From NCBI RefSeq assembly GCF_013415305.1, contig NZ_JACBXU010000001.1:1488001-1552000 (forward strand): a stretch of 64,000 bases of DNA. The letters run 5' to 3'. This document shows positions 48,302 through 57,932 of the stretch, in pieces. This stretch comes from Pantoea sp. WMus005. GTDB taxonomy: Bacteria > Pseudomonadota > Gammaproteobacteria > Enterobacterales > Enterobacteriaceae. Under the pieces are notes generated by a model. That model made no database searches, was not told where the DNA came from, and saw nothing but the letters and a program-made list of their open reading frames with translations. The stretch's first letter is position 1; the number at the start of each line of letters is the position of its first letter. A program made the position numbers and the translations under genes.

Positions 48302-48340
48302 AATGCGCACAGTCCATTGTCAGCAATATCGATAAAAGGT

Positions 48341-50059
48341 TTAGTAGTTCCAGTTCACGCTGAAACCAAAAGTAGCCGGATCGGTTTTAAAGCCGTCCGG
48401 TTTCGACAGAGGAATACCGGCAAAAAAATCGTAACTCAGGCTGGCGGGCGTGATGGCACCGCGTAGCCCGATGACGCCGCCCGCCAGATGACGTCCCAGC
48501 GGCCCGCCCTGAGAGACGCTGTTGCCGCCCACCTCGCCATAGTCTGCACCCAGATAGAGTTCCTGAGCGGGCAGCGGCGTCTGCCACGCCAGCGTGTTCT
48601 GAACGGTCCAGCCCCGGCTGGCGCTAAGGGTGCGTTCACCATCAAAACCGCGCACGGTCCAGCGGTTGCCAATGGCGAACTCATCCTGCGGTGTCAACGG
48701 GGTGTTACTCATCTGGCGACGGTATTGTATGTTGTAACTTAATCGCTGATTTCCCAGCGTGAAGGGCGTGGTAAGTCCCGCCTGCCAGGTCAGAATTTTA
48801 GAAAGCGCGGTGGCATAGGTGGAATCCTGATACGACTCCTCCCAGGCTGGCAGCGCACCGAACCAGCGCGTGCCCCGCTGATAGCTGACACCGGCGTCCA
48901 GCGTGGCCGAACCAATATAGTGCCGGTGCGACAGGCCGAGTCGCCATGCGCTGGTACGTCGCTGCTGGCTGGTGATTTCGGTGTCGTTGATAAAGTTACG
49001 CGACTCTTTGACCAGCACATCGGCGCTGACAGTGGTTTTAGCGGCTGCATTGCGGTAAATCACCCGGCTCGCCTGCACATCCAGCGAGCGGCTCTTACCG
49101 GCGTAGAGAAAATCGCGGCTGTAACCGGCGACGGTCTGATGATAATCGTAGTCGCTGGCGGTAAGGCCAACCAGCCAGTAACCCAGGGGCACCGAGTAGT
49201 GTCCCGACAGGCTTTTGCTGCTTTTTCTGCTCGCAAATCCCAGGTCGCGGCTGGCGGTCAGATAGAAGAGATCGCTGAGGGAGGTCGGGTTATCCAGCGC
49301 CAGCATAATCCCGCTCTGATAGCGCCCGGTACTCTCGGTGCCGGAATCATCCAGCCATGCGCCGAGTCGCCAGAAACGGCGCTGCGTGCGTTCAATCACG
49401 ATGTCACTTTCACCCGGATTGAGGCCAGGATGGAGCGCCATATGCGCCTCCACCGTCGGCAGACGTTGCAGGTTTTCCAGCCCCTGTTCAATATCACGCA
49501 GATCAAGCAGATTGCCGGCATGGGCTGGCAATGTCGGCCACAGACTGACGTAGCGGGATGAGGAAGGTGACAGTTCCACATTGCGGATTTTACCAGGCAC
49601 GATCAGCAGGTGCAGAACGCCCTGACGCAGATCCTGTTGCGGAGCCAGCACGCGCGTGGTGACCCAGCCATGATTGATCAGCCGGTTTTGCAGCGTGCTC
49701 ATTAACTGGCTGATGCCTTTTACGCCGAGACACTGGCCATTAGCCTGAGTAGCCAGACGCTGCAGAGGCACCCAGTGCGGCAGCGCCTCCTGGCCGGAAA
49801 GGCTGACCTGCTGAATAACAAAACAGGGTGTTTCCTGCGGGAACTTGAGGTGGGAAGGTGCCGGAACCGTTTCTGAGAGTCGCACATCAGGCACCGGTGG
49901 CATTAGCCGCTGCTGACGCGCTTTTTGTTGCTCCTGCTGATGTTGCAACTGCTCATCACCCGTTGCTGCCTGCGCAGTGCAAATTGGCAGGGTGTTAACC
50001 AGCAGAACGCAAAGCAAAGGTGCCAACGTTGTTAAAACTCCATTTTTTTGGGGCTGCAT
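48341..50059 (-). CDS. cdiB: CdiB outer-membrane transporter (TpsB/ShlB family)
   Basis: CdiB is the Omp85-related two-partner-secretion pore that exports CdiA. The 572-residue protein has a signal peptide (ending ICTAQA), a Gln-rich plug-helix/linker, POTRA domains (VQLRLP-type segments such as [17 protein letters not shown] and [20 protein letters not shown]) and a 16-strand barrel. The conserved L6 loop motif VRGF appears in [15 protein letters not shown], and the protein ends in an aromatic-terminated strand (FGFSVNWNY). It is the first gene of cdiBAI, 39 nt upstream of cdiA. Confidence 0.93.
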   Translation of the reverse strand: MQPQKNGVLTTLAPLLCVLLVNTLPICTAQAATGDEQLQHQQEQQKARQQRLMPPVPDVRLSETVPAPSHLKFPQETPCFVIQQVSLSGQEALPHWVPLQRLATQANGQCLGVKGISQLMSTLQNRLINHGWVTTRVLAPQQDLRQGVLHLLIVPGKIRNVELSPSSSRYVSLWPTLPAHAGNLLDLRDIEQGLENLQRLPTVEAHMALHPGLNPGESDIVIERTQRRFWRLGAWLDDSGTESTGRYQSGIMLALDNPTSLSDLFYLTASRDLGFASRKSSKSLSGHYSVPLGYWLVGLTASDYDYHQTVAGYSRDFLYAGKSRSLDVQASRVIYRNAAAKTTVSADVLVKESRNFINDTEITSQQRRTSAWRLGLSHRHYIGSATLDAGVSYQRGTRWFGALPAWEESYQDSTYATALSKILTWQAGLTTPFTLGNQRLSYNIQYRRQMSNTPLTPQDEFAIGNRWTVRGFDGERTLSASRGWTVQNTLAWQTPLPAQELYLGADYGEVGGNSVSQGGPLGRHLAGGVIGLRGAITPASLSYDFFAGIPLSKPDGFKTDPATFGFSVNWNY

Positions 50060-50581
50060 AACCGATCCATGTGGTTAAGGTGTAACAAAATGTATATAAC
50101 TACTTTCATGCGCACATTATGCCGCCGGAATCAGGAAGCACAAGAAAAATTACAGTAAAAATCACACCATACTTACAAAATCCAGTGGGGTACGCGATTT
50201 AAAAAGTACCAATATTTAACTGTATTTCAGGTGTTATTTATCAGGTGAATCGCCGGGATTAACTAATGGTGCCGATACGGATATTTTTAGCCAATCAATA
50301 ACAAGGGATTAGCCAGCCCTTAACCAACCGAGACCAGACCTGCAACCAGGCTAACAACGGAACTAAAGTAGTCTGACTCGTTGCCTGAACAGTTTTCTGG
50401 CTACAGCAAATATTCTTCCGTTAATCCTATTGATATGAACGGCACTAATTTCAGGCACCACCCTGCTTATTCCCTGCCATGATCATATTTTTTACTTAAT
50501 TAAAAATTATGAATTTATTTTGTTTGAGTCGATACCGCACTATCCTGCGCTTGCTTCTGTTTCGGTGCCTTTCAGGGACAT
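50060..50581. other. Intergenic region upstream of cdiB
   Basis: About 520 nt, A+T-rich, between cdiB and the ndh terminator. It must carry the cdiBAI promoter, but no confident -35/-10 pair or operator was identified. A short frame on the plus strand (50520-50750) runs into the ndh terminator and is not supported. Confidence 0.4.
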
Positions 50582-50612
50582 AAAAAAAGCCCCCTCAGAA
50601 TCGAGGAGGCTT
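50582..50612 (-). terminator. Intrinsic terminator of ndh
   Basis: AAGCCCCCTC and GAGGAGGCTT form a stem with one mismatch around AGAATC. On the minus strand it ends in seven T residues, 28 nt after the ndh stop. Confidence 0.8.
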
Positions 50613-50639
50613 AGCCTTAACCAGGTTTATCGCGGTTAC

Positions 50640-51944
50640 TTAGTGCAGCTTAAGCCGCGGGCGAAGAACCCGGTTGATGCTGCCGACCAGCATCATCAGG
50701 CCGGTTTTAAAGTAGCCGTGGAGTGCGACCTGGTGCATACGATAGAGTGAGATGTAGACAACGCGTGCAATGCGTCCTTCCACCATCATCGAGCCGCGCA
50801 TCAGGTTACCCATCAGGCTGCCGACGGTACTGAAGCGGGAGAGCGACACCAGCGAGCCATGATCTTTATAGACATAGGCTTTCAGCGGTTTACCGTGACG
50901 CTGCGCCAGGATGTTATCCATGGCGCGTGAGGCCATCTGGTGTGCCGACTGGGCGCGTGGCGGAACAAAGCCACCGCCAGGCAGGGCGCAGGAGGCACAG
51001 TCGCCAATCGCGTAGATGTCATCGTCCAGCGTGGTCTGCAGTGTCTCTTTTACCACCAGCTGATTGATGCGGTTGGTTTCCAGTCCGCCAATCTCTTTCA
51101 GGAAGTCAGGGGCTTTAATGCCTGCAGCCCAGACCATCAGATCGGCTTCGATAAACTCGCCACCTTTGGTATGCAGGCCCTTCGGCTCAGCGCTGGTCAC
51201 CATGGTTTGTGTCAGAACACGCACGCCCAGTTTGGTCAGCTCCTGATGCGCCGCAGCAGAGATACGCGGTGGCAGTGCAGGCAGAATACGTTCACCAGCT
51301 TCTACCAGCGTCACGTTCAGCGCTTCGCGTCCCAGGCCTTTGAATCCATAGCTGTGCAGCTGTTTCACCGCGTTGTGCAACTCCGCTGACAGCTCAACGC
51401 CGGTTGCACCGCCGCCGACGATGGCAATGTTAACTTTCTCGACCTTGCCTTCGCTGGCGGAGAATTTCAGGAACAGGTTAAGCATTTCGTTGTGGAAACG
51501 ACGCGCCTGTTGCGGATTATCCAGGAAAATGCAGTGATCTTTAATGCCTGGCGTGCCGAAATCGTTTGAGGTGCTGCCCAGCGCCATGACCAGCTGGTCG
51601 TAGGCCACTTCACGCTGTGGCACCAGCACTTCGCCCTGTGCGTTCAGCACTTCGGCCAGGCGAATGACTTTGCGGCTGCGATCGATATCGGTCAGTGAAC
51701 CAAGCTGGAACTCGAAACCGTGGTTGCGGGCATGAGCCAGATAGCTCAGCGCATCAATACCTTCATCCATTGAACCCGTGGCCACTTCGTGCAGCAGCGG
51801 CTTCCACAAATGACTGTGGTTACGATCAACCAGGATAATCTCGGCCTTCTTTTTACGACCCAGTTTATGGCCCAGCTGCGTTGCCATTTCCAGGCCGCCC
51901 GCTCCCCCTCCGACAATAACAATTCTCTTAACAGACGTAGTCAA
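50640..51944 (-). CDS. ndh: NADH dehydrogenase II (NDH-2)
   Basis: A peripheral inner-membrane FAD enzyme that oxidises NADH and reduces quinone without pumping protons. I start at TTG 51944 ([17 protein letters not shown]), giving 434 residues, equal to E. coli Ndh, which also begins with a TTG; GAGGGGG precedes it. The FAD Rossmann motif is GGGAGG near the start and the NADH motif [15 protein letters not shown]. Also visible are [21 protein letters not shown] and the C-terminal amphipathic membrane-binding tail ([20 protein letters not shown]). An FNR site in the promoter predicts anaerobic repression. Confidence 0.96.
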   Translation of the reverse strand: MTTSVKRIVIVGGGAGGLEMATQLGHKLGRKKKAEIILVDRNHSHLWKPLLHEVATGSMDEGIDALSYLAHARNHGFEFQLGSLTDIDRSRKVIRLAEVLNAQGEVLVPQREVAYDQLVMALGSTSNDFGTPGIKDHCIFLDNPQQARRFHNEMLNLFLKFSASEGKVEKVNIAIVGGGATGVELSAELHNAVKQLHSYGFKGLGREALNVTLVEAGERILPALPPRISAAAHQELTKLGVRVLTQTMVTSAEPKGLHTKGGEFIEADLMVWAAGIKAPDFLKEIGGLETNRINQLVVKETLQTTLDDDIYAIGDCASCALPGGGFVPPRAQSAHQMASRAMDNILAQRHGKPLKAYVYKDHGSLVSLSRFSTVGSLMGNLMRGSMMVEGRIARVVYISLYRMHQVALHGYFKTGLMMLVGSINRVLRPRLKLH

Positions 51945-52042
51945 CAAAGACCCCCTCAAATTGTGAACCAAAAGTTAACCAAAGGTTAAATTAAACCTTA
52001 AGAAACATAGGGTTGGCGAAGTTAAAATCGCAATCTGCGGGC

Positions 52043-52048
52043 AGAATA
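52043..52048 (-). promoter_or_regulatory. Probable -10 element of ndh
   Basis: On the minus strand TATTCT follows CCGCCATGC, placing the start of transcription near 52036, about 90 nt before the TTG codon. The FNR site centre would then be near -50. Confidence 0.45.
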
Positions 52049-52078
52049 GCATGGCGGGAAGAGGAGAACATAAGAATA

Positions 52079-52092
52079 TTGATATACATCAA
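52079..52092. promoter_or_regulatory. FNR-binding site upstream of ndh
   Basis: TTGATATACATCAA is a perfect TTGAT-N4-ATCAA FNR box. It lies about 50 nt upstream of the inferred ndh transcription start. In E. coli ndh is repressed by FNR from a site centred at -50.5, so the arrangement is conserved. Confidence 0.85.
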
Positions 52093-52126
52093 AGCGGAGA
52101 AATAAAACTCAGATAATTACGTAACG

Positions 52127-52152
52127 AAAACAGGCACCTTGCGGTGCCTGTT
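52127..52152 (-). terminator. Intrinsic terminator of ycfP
   Basis: AACAGGCACC pairs with GGTGCCTGTT (52143-52152) around TTGC, followed on the minus strand by TTTTCG, just after the ycfP stop. Confidence 0.8.
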
Positions 52153-52156
52153 GGGT

Positions 52157-52699
52157 TTAACTTAATGTTTTAAAAGCTTTTATCCGCTGAAGATGTGGGG
52201 ATATATTTTTGAATTTGTGACCTTCTGTCTCATCCCAGACGATTTCATAAAACGGATGGAGTTGAGCGGCGATATGCTGGCTGTCCTGCGCCTCATCATG
52301 ACGGGAGAGAAAGGTCAGACAGCGGTCGCGATTGCGTTCGCGAAAATCGCTGACGCATTTGGTGGCGATGTCATGATACTCCTCCGGCCGATCGATCTTC
52401 CCTTCCATATTCTCCTGCGGAAAGAGGTTAGGATTAAAGATGGCCTGCCGGATGCCGCATAAAAATCCGATGCGCTCTGACCAGAAGCCACCCAGTCCGA
52501 CGCCACAAATCAGCGGGCGGTCGTCGTCAGATAGCGTCAGCATCTTGTCGGTCTCTTTCAGCAGAAACTGCATGTCATGTTTAGGATGACGGGTGCTGTA
52601 ACTGATCAACCTGACATCAGGATCGATAAACTGCAGTTGCAGCACCTTTTCGTGATTGCCCGGACTGTTGGAATCAAAACCGTGCAGATAGATGATCAT
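52157..52699 (-). CDS. ycfP: YcfP (UPF0227) putative alpha/beta-hydrolase
   Basis: Starting at ATG 52699 ([19 protein letters not shown]), with GAGGATT upstream, gives 180 residues, the length of E. coli YcfP. The fold is alpha/beta-hydrolase-like: an oxyanion HGF segment and [14 protein letters not shown], where the nucleophile-elbow Ser of true hydrolases (GxSxG) is replaced by Leu. The function is unproven. It is the last gene of the nagZ-thiK-lpoB-ycfL-hinT direction group. Confidence 0.92.
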   Translation of the reverse strand: MIIYLHGFDSNSPGNHEKVLQLQFIDPDVRLISYSTRHPKHDMQFLLKETDKMLTLSDDDRPLICGVGLGGFWSERIGFLCGIRQAIFNPNLFPQENMEGKIDRPEEYHDIATKCVSDFRERNRDRCLTFLSRHDEAQDSQHIAAQLHPFYEIVWDETEGHKFKNISPHLQRIKAFKTLS

Positions 52700-52739
52700 G
52701 ATAATCCTCAGGGTTGAGATAGCGCCGGGCAGTGACTGC

Positions 52740-53780
52740 TTACCACGTCGCCTTGTGAGCCAGCCAGCGTTCCTGAAGCGCACTCAGTTGCTGGGCATTA
52801 TTTTTCCAGCGATGCGTAGCCTGAAGTTCATCGCGGGTAAACCTGCCCTGATGATACAACTGCGTCACCTTCTCTGACCCGACCGGGATCAGGTTATCGA
52901 GCACACTGATGGCACCCTGACGCTGATTGCAGACCAGAATCATGTCACAACCGGCAGAAAGGGACTGCTGCGCCCGCTCAGGATAACTTCCCATCACGGC
53001 GGCGCCCTCCATCGACAGATCGTCGGAGAAAATCACGCCGTCAAATTTCAGCTGATCACGTAGTACGGTTTTCAACCAGTAGGGCGAACCACTGGCGGGC
53101 AGCGGATCAACGTCGGTGTAAATGACGTGTGCAGGCATAATTGCATCCAGCGCCTGCTCGGTAATCAGCTTGCTGAAGATCGCCATGTCATGCTCACGCA
53201 GCGTTTTTTCGTCGCGCGGATCGCGTGGCGTCTCTTTATGCGAATCGGCGCTGACCGCACCATGCCCCGGGAAGTGTTTGCCGGTGGTCTTCATGCCCAC
53301 CTCATGCATCCCTGCAATAAAACGGCGCGCAACGGCAAGGGCGATGGCTGGATCGGCATGGAAAGAGCGGTCGCCAATTGCGGCGCTGATATGACCAATG
53401 TCGAGTACCGGCGCAAAGCTGATATCAATATCCATCGCGATCATCTCGGCCGCCATCTGCCAGCCTGCCTGCTGTGCCATCTCACCTGCGGTTTCGGCAT
53501 CGTGAAGCGCGGCAAAGGATTGCATGGCAGGCAATTGAGTGAAGCCGTCACGAAAACGCTGCACGCGACCGCCTTCCTGATCCACCGCAACCACCAGTCG
53601 GGCGTGAGAAGCGGCACGGATCTGCCGCACCAGCTCGGCCAGCTGAGCCGGGTCGTGATAATTTCGGGCAAATAGAATTAAGCCGCCCACAAGCGGGTGC
53701 TTCAGGATGTCGCGCTCTTCGCCATCCAGTTCATAGCCCTCAACGTCAAGCATCAGAGGGCCGGGTAAATGTGATCTCAT
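52740..53780 (-). CDS. nagZ: Beta-N-acetylhexosaminidase NagZ
   Basis: A cytoplasmic GH3 enzyme that removes GlcNAc from anhydro-muropeptides during murein recycling, and so affects AmpC induction where ampR/ampC are present. The 346-residue protein shows [30 protein letters not shown], the flexible-loop [16 protein letters not shown] (His and Asp, with the acid/base role carried by His) and the nucleophile Asp in [16 protein letters not shown]. It adds to the cell-wall genes in this window (emtA, ldcA, lpoB, mltG). Confidence 0.96.
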   Translation of the reverse strand: MRSHLPGPLMLDVEGYELDGEERDILKHPLVGGLILFARNYHDPAQLAELVRQIRAASHARLVVAVDQEGGRVQRFRDGFTQLPAMQSFAALHDAETAGEMAQQAGWQMAAEMIAMDIDISFAPVLDIGHISAAIGDRSFHADPAIALAVARRFIAGMHEVGMKTTGKHFPGHGAVSADSHKETPRDPRDEKTLREHDMAIFSKLITEQALDAIMPAHVIYTDVDPLPASGSPYWLKTVLRDQLKFDGVIFSDDLSMEGAAVMGSYPERAQQSLSAGCDMILVCNQRQGAISVLDNLIPVGSEKVTQLYHQGRFTRDELQATHRWKNNAQQLSALQERWLAHKATW

Positions 53781-53819
53781 AACCTGAATCCTGTAGCGTT
53801 AAGCAACTGCATAACGCGA

Positions 53820-54632
53820 TTAAATCTGTTCCCAGCTCTGTCGGGCCAGCTGGTGTAATGTTTCATCCTGACTCTGACTGGCGCGCAGCTGATACCAGCT
53901 GGCCATCAGCAAACGCAGCCAGGGCTGCCAGCGTCTGACCTGCTGCCCAAGCGCGGGAAGCGGCAGCTGCATTGCTGCGGCATACTCTGCCAGCCAGTCG
54001 GCCTCGTGCTGCGGATCGCTGGCACAGACGACCGCCAGCTCCAGCGCGACGTCGCCATCGGCGGCATATTCCCAGTCGATAAGACGCAGACCGGCGGGAC
54101 CTTGTATAACATTCCCGGCATGCAGATCCATGTGCAGCGGTGCCAGCCTCAGCGGCCGGGGTTCACCCTGCTGCGTCAGACGCCGGAGCGCCCGCAGCCA
54201 GCGATGATGTCGTTGTGGCGTAAGCTGCCAGTAACGCCATAACAGCGGCAACACCGCCAGTCGATAGCCGGTCAGCGGCTGCTGATGAAGCTGCTGCAGC
54301 AGCGCCACGATCTGCGGACGCTGCTGGCTGAAGCGGGATTCATCCAGCGTATCGCCAGCACACCAGCTTAGGATGATCCCCTGACGATGGACCGCCACGG
54401 GCTGCGGAGCCAGTCCGCTGTTGCGCAATTTCTGTAACAGACGGAATTCACGCTGCCGATCCACGAACGGAATGGCCGGTTGCGGAGCCGCCCGCGCGAT
54501 AAAGGTACCGCGCGGGCTGACAATCTTCTGGCTGTGCCCGGTCAGACCGGCCAGCGGTATTATGGATGCCCTTGATGGTTCGCCAGTGACCTGCTGAATT
54601 AACCGCTGGAAAGCCGGATTAATTCTGTGCAA
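53820..54632 (-). CDS. thiK: Thiamine kinase ThiK
   Basis: An APH-fold kinase that phosphorylates salvaged thiamine to thiamine monophosphate. The 270-residue protein carries the Brenner-type catalytic loop HMDLHAGNVI and the metal-binding LIDWEYAADGD, the hallmarks of the choline-kinase/APH fold. It overlaps the end of lpoB by 14 nt, so the two are coupled. The order lpoB-thiK-nagZ is the same as in E. coli. Confidence 0.93.
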   Translation of the reverse strand: MHRINPAFQRLIQQVTGEPSRASIIPLAGLTGHSQKIVSPRGTFIARAAPQPAIPFVDRQREFRLLQKLRNSGLAPQPVAVHRQGIILSWCAGDTLDESRFSQQRPQIVALLQQLHQQPLTGYRLAVLPLLWRYWQLTPQRHHRWLRALRRLTQQGEPRPLRLAPLHMDLHAGNVIQGPAGLRLIDWEYAADGDVALELAVVCASDPQHEADWLAEYAAAMQLPLPALGQQVRRWQPWLRLLMASWYQLRASQSQDETLHQLARQSWEQI

Positions 54633-55215
54633 CGCCGTTGCCGGACCAGATGATCTCGCCGGTCTGAACCAGCATCAGCTGCATCTGCAGGGTCGGTGCT
54701 TTAACATCACCACGCGCATTGCTGTAGAGCACATACTGGGCGTTAACGTTGCGCGCCAGGCCGATCGCTTTACTGCGCGAATTCAGGCTGTCATCCGGCG
54801 ATAATCCCAGTGCCTGTTTAGCCTGCGCCAGTTGATCGGCAGAGACCAGGGTGAATTTACCGTTGTTATCCAGGGCATTCTGGATAGCGGCCGTGGCTTT
54901 GTCGCTTTGCAGCGAGCCATTGGTGCTGTTTTTGATTCGATCCACCAGCAACACACTGCCCGGCTCGGCGCTGGCAGCCTGTAACATCTGCGCCACCAGC
55001 GGCTGAACGCTGGCATCCCAGTTTATAGTGACCAGCTTCGGTGGCTGCGGCACAGGCTGCGGTTGCGGCACGGGTTCAGGTTGAGGAACAGGCTGAGTTG
55101 GCTCTGCAGGCTGGGTCGGCTCAACGGGTGCAGGCTGCTGCTGCTGTTTCACGACACAACCGGTCAGGATGAGCGCCATCAGGAGCGTTCCGGTACGATT
55201 AATACTGCGTATCAC
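54619..55215 (-). CDS. lpoB: LpoB, outer-membrane activator of PBP1b
   Basis: An outer-membrane lipoprotein that crosses the periplasm to stimulate the transpeptidase and glycosyltransferase of PBP1b. The 198-residue protein has a lipoprotein signal (LLMALILTGCVV, Cys20) and a long disordered Pro/Gln linker (~residues 24-62, PVPQPEPVPQPQPVPQPP). The folded C-terminal domain follows (NWDASVQPLVAQMLQAA, SVLLVDRIKNSTNGSLQ, GEIIWSGNGVAQN). The linker must be long enough to reach PBP1b through the sacculus. Confidence 0.94.
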   Translation of the reverse strand: MIRSINRTGTLLMALILTGCVVKQQQQPAPVEPTQPAEPTQPVPQPEPVPQPQPVPQPPKLVTINWDASVQPLVAQMLQAASAEPGSVLLVDRIKNSTNGSLQSDKATAAIQNALDNNGKFTLVSADQLAQAKQALGLSPDDSLNSRSKAIGLARNVNAQYVLYSNARGDVKAPTLQMQLMLVQTGEIIWSGNGVAQN

Positions 55216-55226
55216 GATGAAAATCC

Positions 55227-55595
55227 TTAAAGATAGAGATAAAGACGAACCTTGCTGGCAGTCAGGTTACCCATTTGCGAGGCGGCGATAATACTGCCCT
55301 GCGCCGGAACGGTGACAGTCTGGGCCGGTTCCTGCGGAGAGATTTCCAGCCCTTTGTCGTCATACCAGTAGTAGCGATAATGCACAACAACCGGGGTTTC
55401 GCGCTGATTATAGAGCACGCTGGTCGCACGCTTCAGCCCATCATTCTCACCCAGCGTCGGCTCATCGGTAATGATCCCTGCCGAAAGCACAGATGACTCC
55501 ATCACCAGTGACTGTGAGGTATTGATCATTGGTTTATCACTGCTACAAGCCGTCAGGCAGAGCAGGATCGGCAGGCCAGTCAGCCAGGATCGCAT
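55227..55595 (-). CDS. ycfL: YcfL lipoprotein
   Basis: This 122-residue lipoprotein (signal LPILLCLTACSS, lipobox LTAC) has a mature domain with a DUF1425 fold. Visible features are VVVHYRYYWYDDKGLEI and PAQTVTVPAQGSIIAA. It lies between hinT and lpoB with 11- to 15-nt gaps, as in E. coli. The role is unknown; the linkage to lpoB suggests envelope function. Confidence 0.9.
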   Translation of the reverse strand: MRSWLTGLPILLCLTACSSDKPMINTSQSLVMESSVLSAGIITDEPTLGENDGLKRATSVLYNQRETPVVVHYRYYWYDDKGLEISPQEPAQTVTVPAQGSIIAASQMGNLTASKVRLYLYL

Positions 55596-55610
55596 AGCAC
55601 GTTTCCGTTA

Positions 55611-55961
55611 TCAGTTAGAGAGCATCGGACCCAGCGGTTCACCGCCCAGCAGATGCATATGAATGTGATAAACCTCCTGACCACCATGTTGATTGCAGTT
55701 CACAATCAGACGATAACCATTTTGATCAATACCTTCCTGACGGGCGATTTTCGCCGCAGTAGTAAACATGCGCCCCAGCGCGTGCTCATGCGCCGCTTCC
55801 GCGTCGTTAACCGTTGGGATCAGGACATTCGGCACAATTAAAATATGGGTCGGCGCTTTTGGCGAAATGTCGCGGAAAGCCGTGACAAGCTCGTCCTGAT
55901 AAACCACATCAGCGGGGATTTCGCGGCGGATAATTTTACTAAAAATGGTTTCTTCAGCCAT
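55611..55961 (-). CDS. hinT: HinT purine nucleoside phosphoramidase
   Basis: A small HIT-family hydrolase of AMP-lysine and related phosphoramidates. The 116-residue protein has the histidine triad HIHMHLLGG preceded by GGQEVY, the nucleotide-binding [18 protein letters not shown] and the C-terminal PLGPMLSN. It is first in a minus-strand run hinT-ycfL-lpoB-thiK-nagZ-ycfP. Confidence 0.95.
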   Translation of the reverse strand: MAEETIFSKIIRREIPADVVYQDELVTAFRDISPKAPTHILIVPNVLIPTVNDAEAAHEHALGRMFTTAAKIARQEGIDQNGYRLIVNCNQHGGQEVYHIHMHLLGGEPLGPMLSN

Positions 55962-56321
55962 GGTGCACTTCCTTTAGCCTGTGTCGTAATCAATCAGTAT
56001 GCGGGAGAAATTTGTTTTCTTTCAACCTCAGGACCACTTTTCTTGCATTGTTCGCCTGCCTTTGCAGCAGCCCCTCATTCCCCTGCCTGAAACGCCAGCC
56101 TGAATGCCAGTAAAGCAGCTGCCATCACAGAAAAATGAAACGCTGTTTTATAAATTAGAATTCTGCCACCCTTTTCTTTGTCTGATTGCCACTTCAGCGC
56201 GAGCGCTTGCCAGATTGCGAAGGTTTAGCCGCCGCGTCAGCTCTACTTTGCTAATCAGTCCGGGTGAGATGTCCGGCATCACCAGGGATAAACCGCCATA
56301 TAACATCAAGGAGCATCAGAC
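55962..56321. other. Intergenic region between divergent hinT and the GPH transporter
   Basis: About 360 nt carrying the hinT promoter (left) and the pectin-utilisation promoter (right), with a KdgR-like palindrome at 56134-56152. No coding sequence is supported. The region marks the left edge of a two-gene insertion relative to E. coli (hinT-fhuE-ptsG there). Confidence 0.5.
56134..56152 (+). promoter_or_regulatory. Candidate KdgR operator before the GPH transporter gene
   Basis: AATGAAAC-GCT-GTTTTATA matches the KdgR palindrome AATGAAAC-N3-GTTTCATT at 14 of 16 defined positions. KdgR represses pectin and rhamnogalacturonan genes in Dickeya and relatives, matching the predicted function of the two downstream genes. 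Confidence 0.6.
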
Positions 56322-57929
56322 ATGCGCTCACGTAAAATTGGACTTGGCCACTATCTGGCCTATGGATCCGGAGATTTTCTTGGAGCAGGCACCACGGCGT
56401 TGACTGCCGCCTGGTTGCTCTATTTTTACACCACCTTTTGTGGATTAACCCCGATTCAGGCCACGCTGATTTTCGCCGCTGCCCGCGTGCTGGATGCCGT
56501 GGTCAGCCCGCTGATGGGCTTTCTCACCGATAACTTCGGTTCAACCTGGCTGGGCAAACGTTTTGGCCGCCGCAAATTTTTTATCCTGCTCGGCATACCC
56601 TGTGTATTCAGTTATAGCCTGATGTGGGTCAGCGATATGAGTTTCTGGTGGTATCTCTGCACTTATCTGCTGTTTGATATCGTCTACACCATGATTCTGG
56701 TGCCTTATGAGACGCTGGTGCCGGAAATGACCGACGATTTCAAACAGAAGACCCGCTTCTCGGGTGCGCGTATTGGTCTGGCACAGCTGTCGGCCATTCT
56801 GGCAGCGTTTCTGCCCGGTATTCTGCTGGGTATGCTGGGTATGCTGGGCAAAGATAATCCCCTCTCCTTTTTCTACGCCAGCCTGGTCTTCTCGGTGATC
56901 TGCGCGCTGGTGCTGACGCTGGTGTGGTGCTTTACCTGGGAGCGTCACCCCGATGATTTTTCTGCCGAATCACGCCGCGCTGAGCAGGAGAAGCAGCAGC
57001 TGACGCTGATGCAGAATCTTAAACGACTCTATGTCGAACTGGCCTCAACCTTACGCATCCGTATCTTCCGCCAGCATCTTGGCATGTATCTCGGCGGCTA
57101 CATCGCTCAGGATGTGTTTAACGCCGTCTTCACCTGGTATGTGGTGTTTGTGCTGATGCAGAGCGCGCAGGTCGCCTCCAGCCTGATGGGCACGATGGCG
57201 GTGTTACAGTTTATTGCTGTAATGGCGATGATTCCTCTGTGCATCCGCATGGGACCTGCACCCGCCTACCGTCTGGTCGCTATCCTGTTCGGCTTTGCGG
57301 CACTCTCCTATGCCGGATTGTGGTATGCCGGTATGAACGACAATATGTCACTGCTGCTGGTGATCTCTGCCGTCGCAGGACTGGGACGTGGCGGCATCAA
57401 CTATGTGCCATGGAACACCTACACCTATATCGCCGATGTGGATGAGGTGATCACCGGTCAGCGCCGTGAAGGAATTTTTGCTGGCATCATGACGCTGACG
57501 CGTAAGGCGTCGCAGGCTGGCGCAGTCATGCTGGTCGGCATCGTGCTGCAGCTCTCCGGGTTTGTCTCTGGCCAGGCCACTCAGGTTCCTGGCGTCAGCC
57601 ACACTATTCTGGCGATTCTGAGCGTCGGTACCGTGGTCGTGCTGGCTTGCGGCTTTATCGTGTCATTGCGCTTTAAGCTGAATCTGCAGACTCACACCGT
57701 GCTGCGTCAGGAGACGCTCAGAATGCGCGAAGCAGGCCGCATTGTGCCTGAAAACATCACTCCGGAAGCGCGTGACATTGTTGAAACACTGGCAGGCATG
57801 CCTTACGAGAATCTGTGGGGCAACAACAACATTGGCTTCCTTAACCGCAATAAGCCAGCGCCAGCAAAACTCACCGCGCATCCGGCTGTAACACCTTCTT
57901 TAAACCCGACCTTAAAACGACAGGAATAA
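56322..57929 (+). CDS. GPH-family oligosaccharide:cation symporter (rhamnogalacturonide type)
   Basis: The 535-residue, 12-TM transporter starts at ATG 56322 with AAGGAG 8 nt upstream. The sequence is typical of the glycoside-pentoside-hexuronide family: GLGHYLAYGSGDFLGAG, AARVLDAVVSPLMGFLTDNF, TWLGKRFGRRKFFILLG and PYETLVPEM. The C-terminal tail (~60 residues past the last helix) is longer than average. The closest functional parallel I know is RhiT/TogT of soft-rot bacteria, which import rhamnogalacturonides or oligogalacturonides. The next gene, 3 nt later, is a GH105 hydrolase that would process the imported oligosaccharide. Confidence 0.8.
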   Translation: MRSRKIGLGHYLAYGSGDFLGAGTTALTAAWLLYFYTTFCGLTPIQATLIFAAARVLDAVVSPLMGFLTDNFGSTWLGKRFGRRKFFILLGIPCVFSYSLMWVSDMSFWWYLCTYLLFDIVYTMILVPYETLVPEMTDDFKQKTRFSGARIGLAQLSAILAAFLPGILLGMLGMLGKDNPLSFFYASLVFSVICALVLTLVWCFTWERHPDDFSAESRRAEQEKQQLTLMQNLKRLYVELASTLRIRIFRQHLGMYLGGYIAQDVFNAVFTWYVVFVLMQSAQVASSLMGTMAVLQFIAVMAMIPLCIRMGPAPAYRLVAILFGFAALSYAGLWYAGMNDNMSLLLVISAVAGLGRGGINYVPWNTYTYIADVDEVITGQRREGIFAGIMTLTRKASQAGAVMLVGIVLQLSGFVSGQATQVPGVSHTILAILSVGTVVVLACGFIVSLRFKLNLQTHTVLRQETLRMREAGRIVPENITPEARDIVETLAGMPYENLWGNNNIGFLNRNKPAPAKLTAHPAVTPSLNPTLKRQE

Positions 57930-57932
57930 ACC

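Noticed and set aside
50520-50750. Plus-strand frame of 76 codons near the end of ndh
   Set aside because: It runs through the ndh terminator and into ndh antisense, with no RBS.
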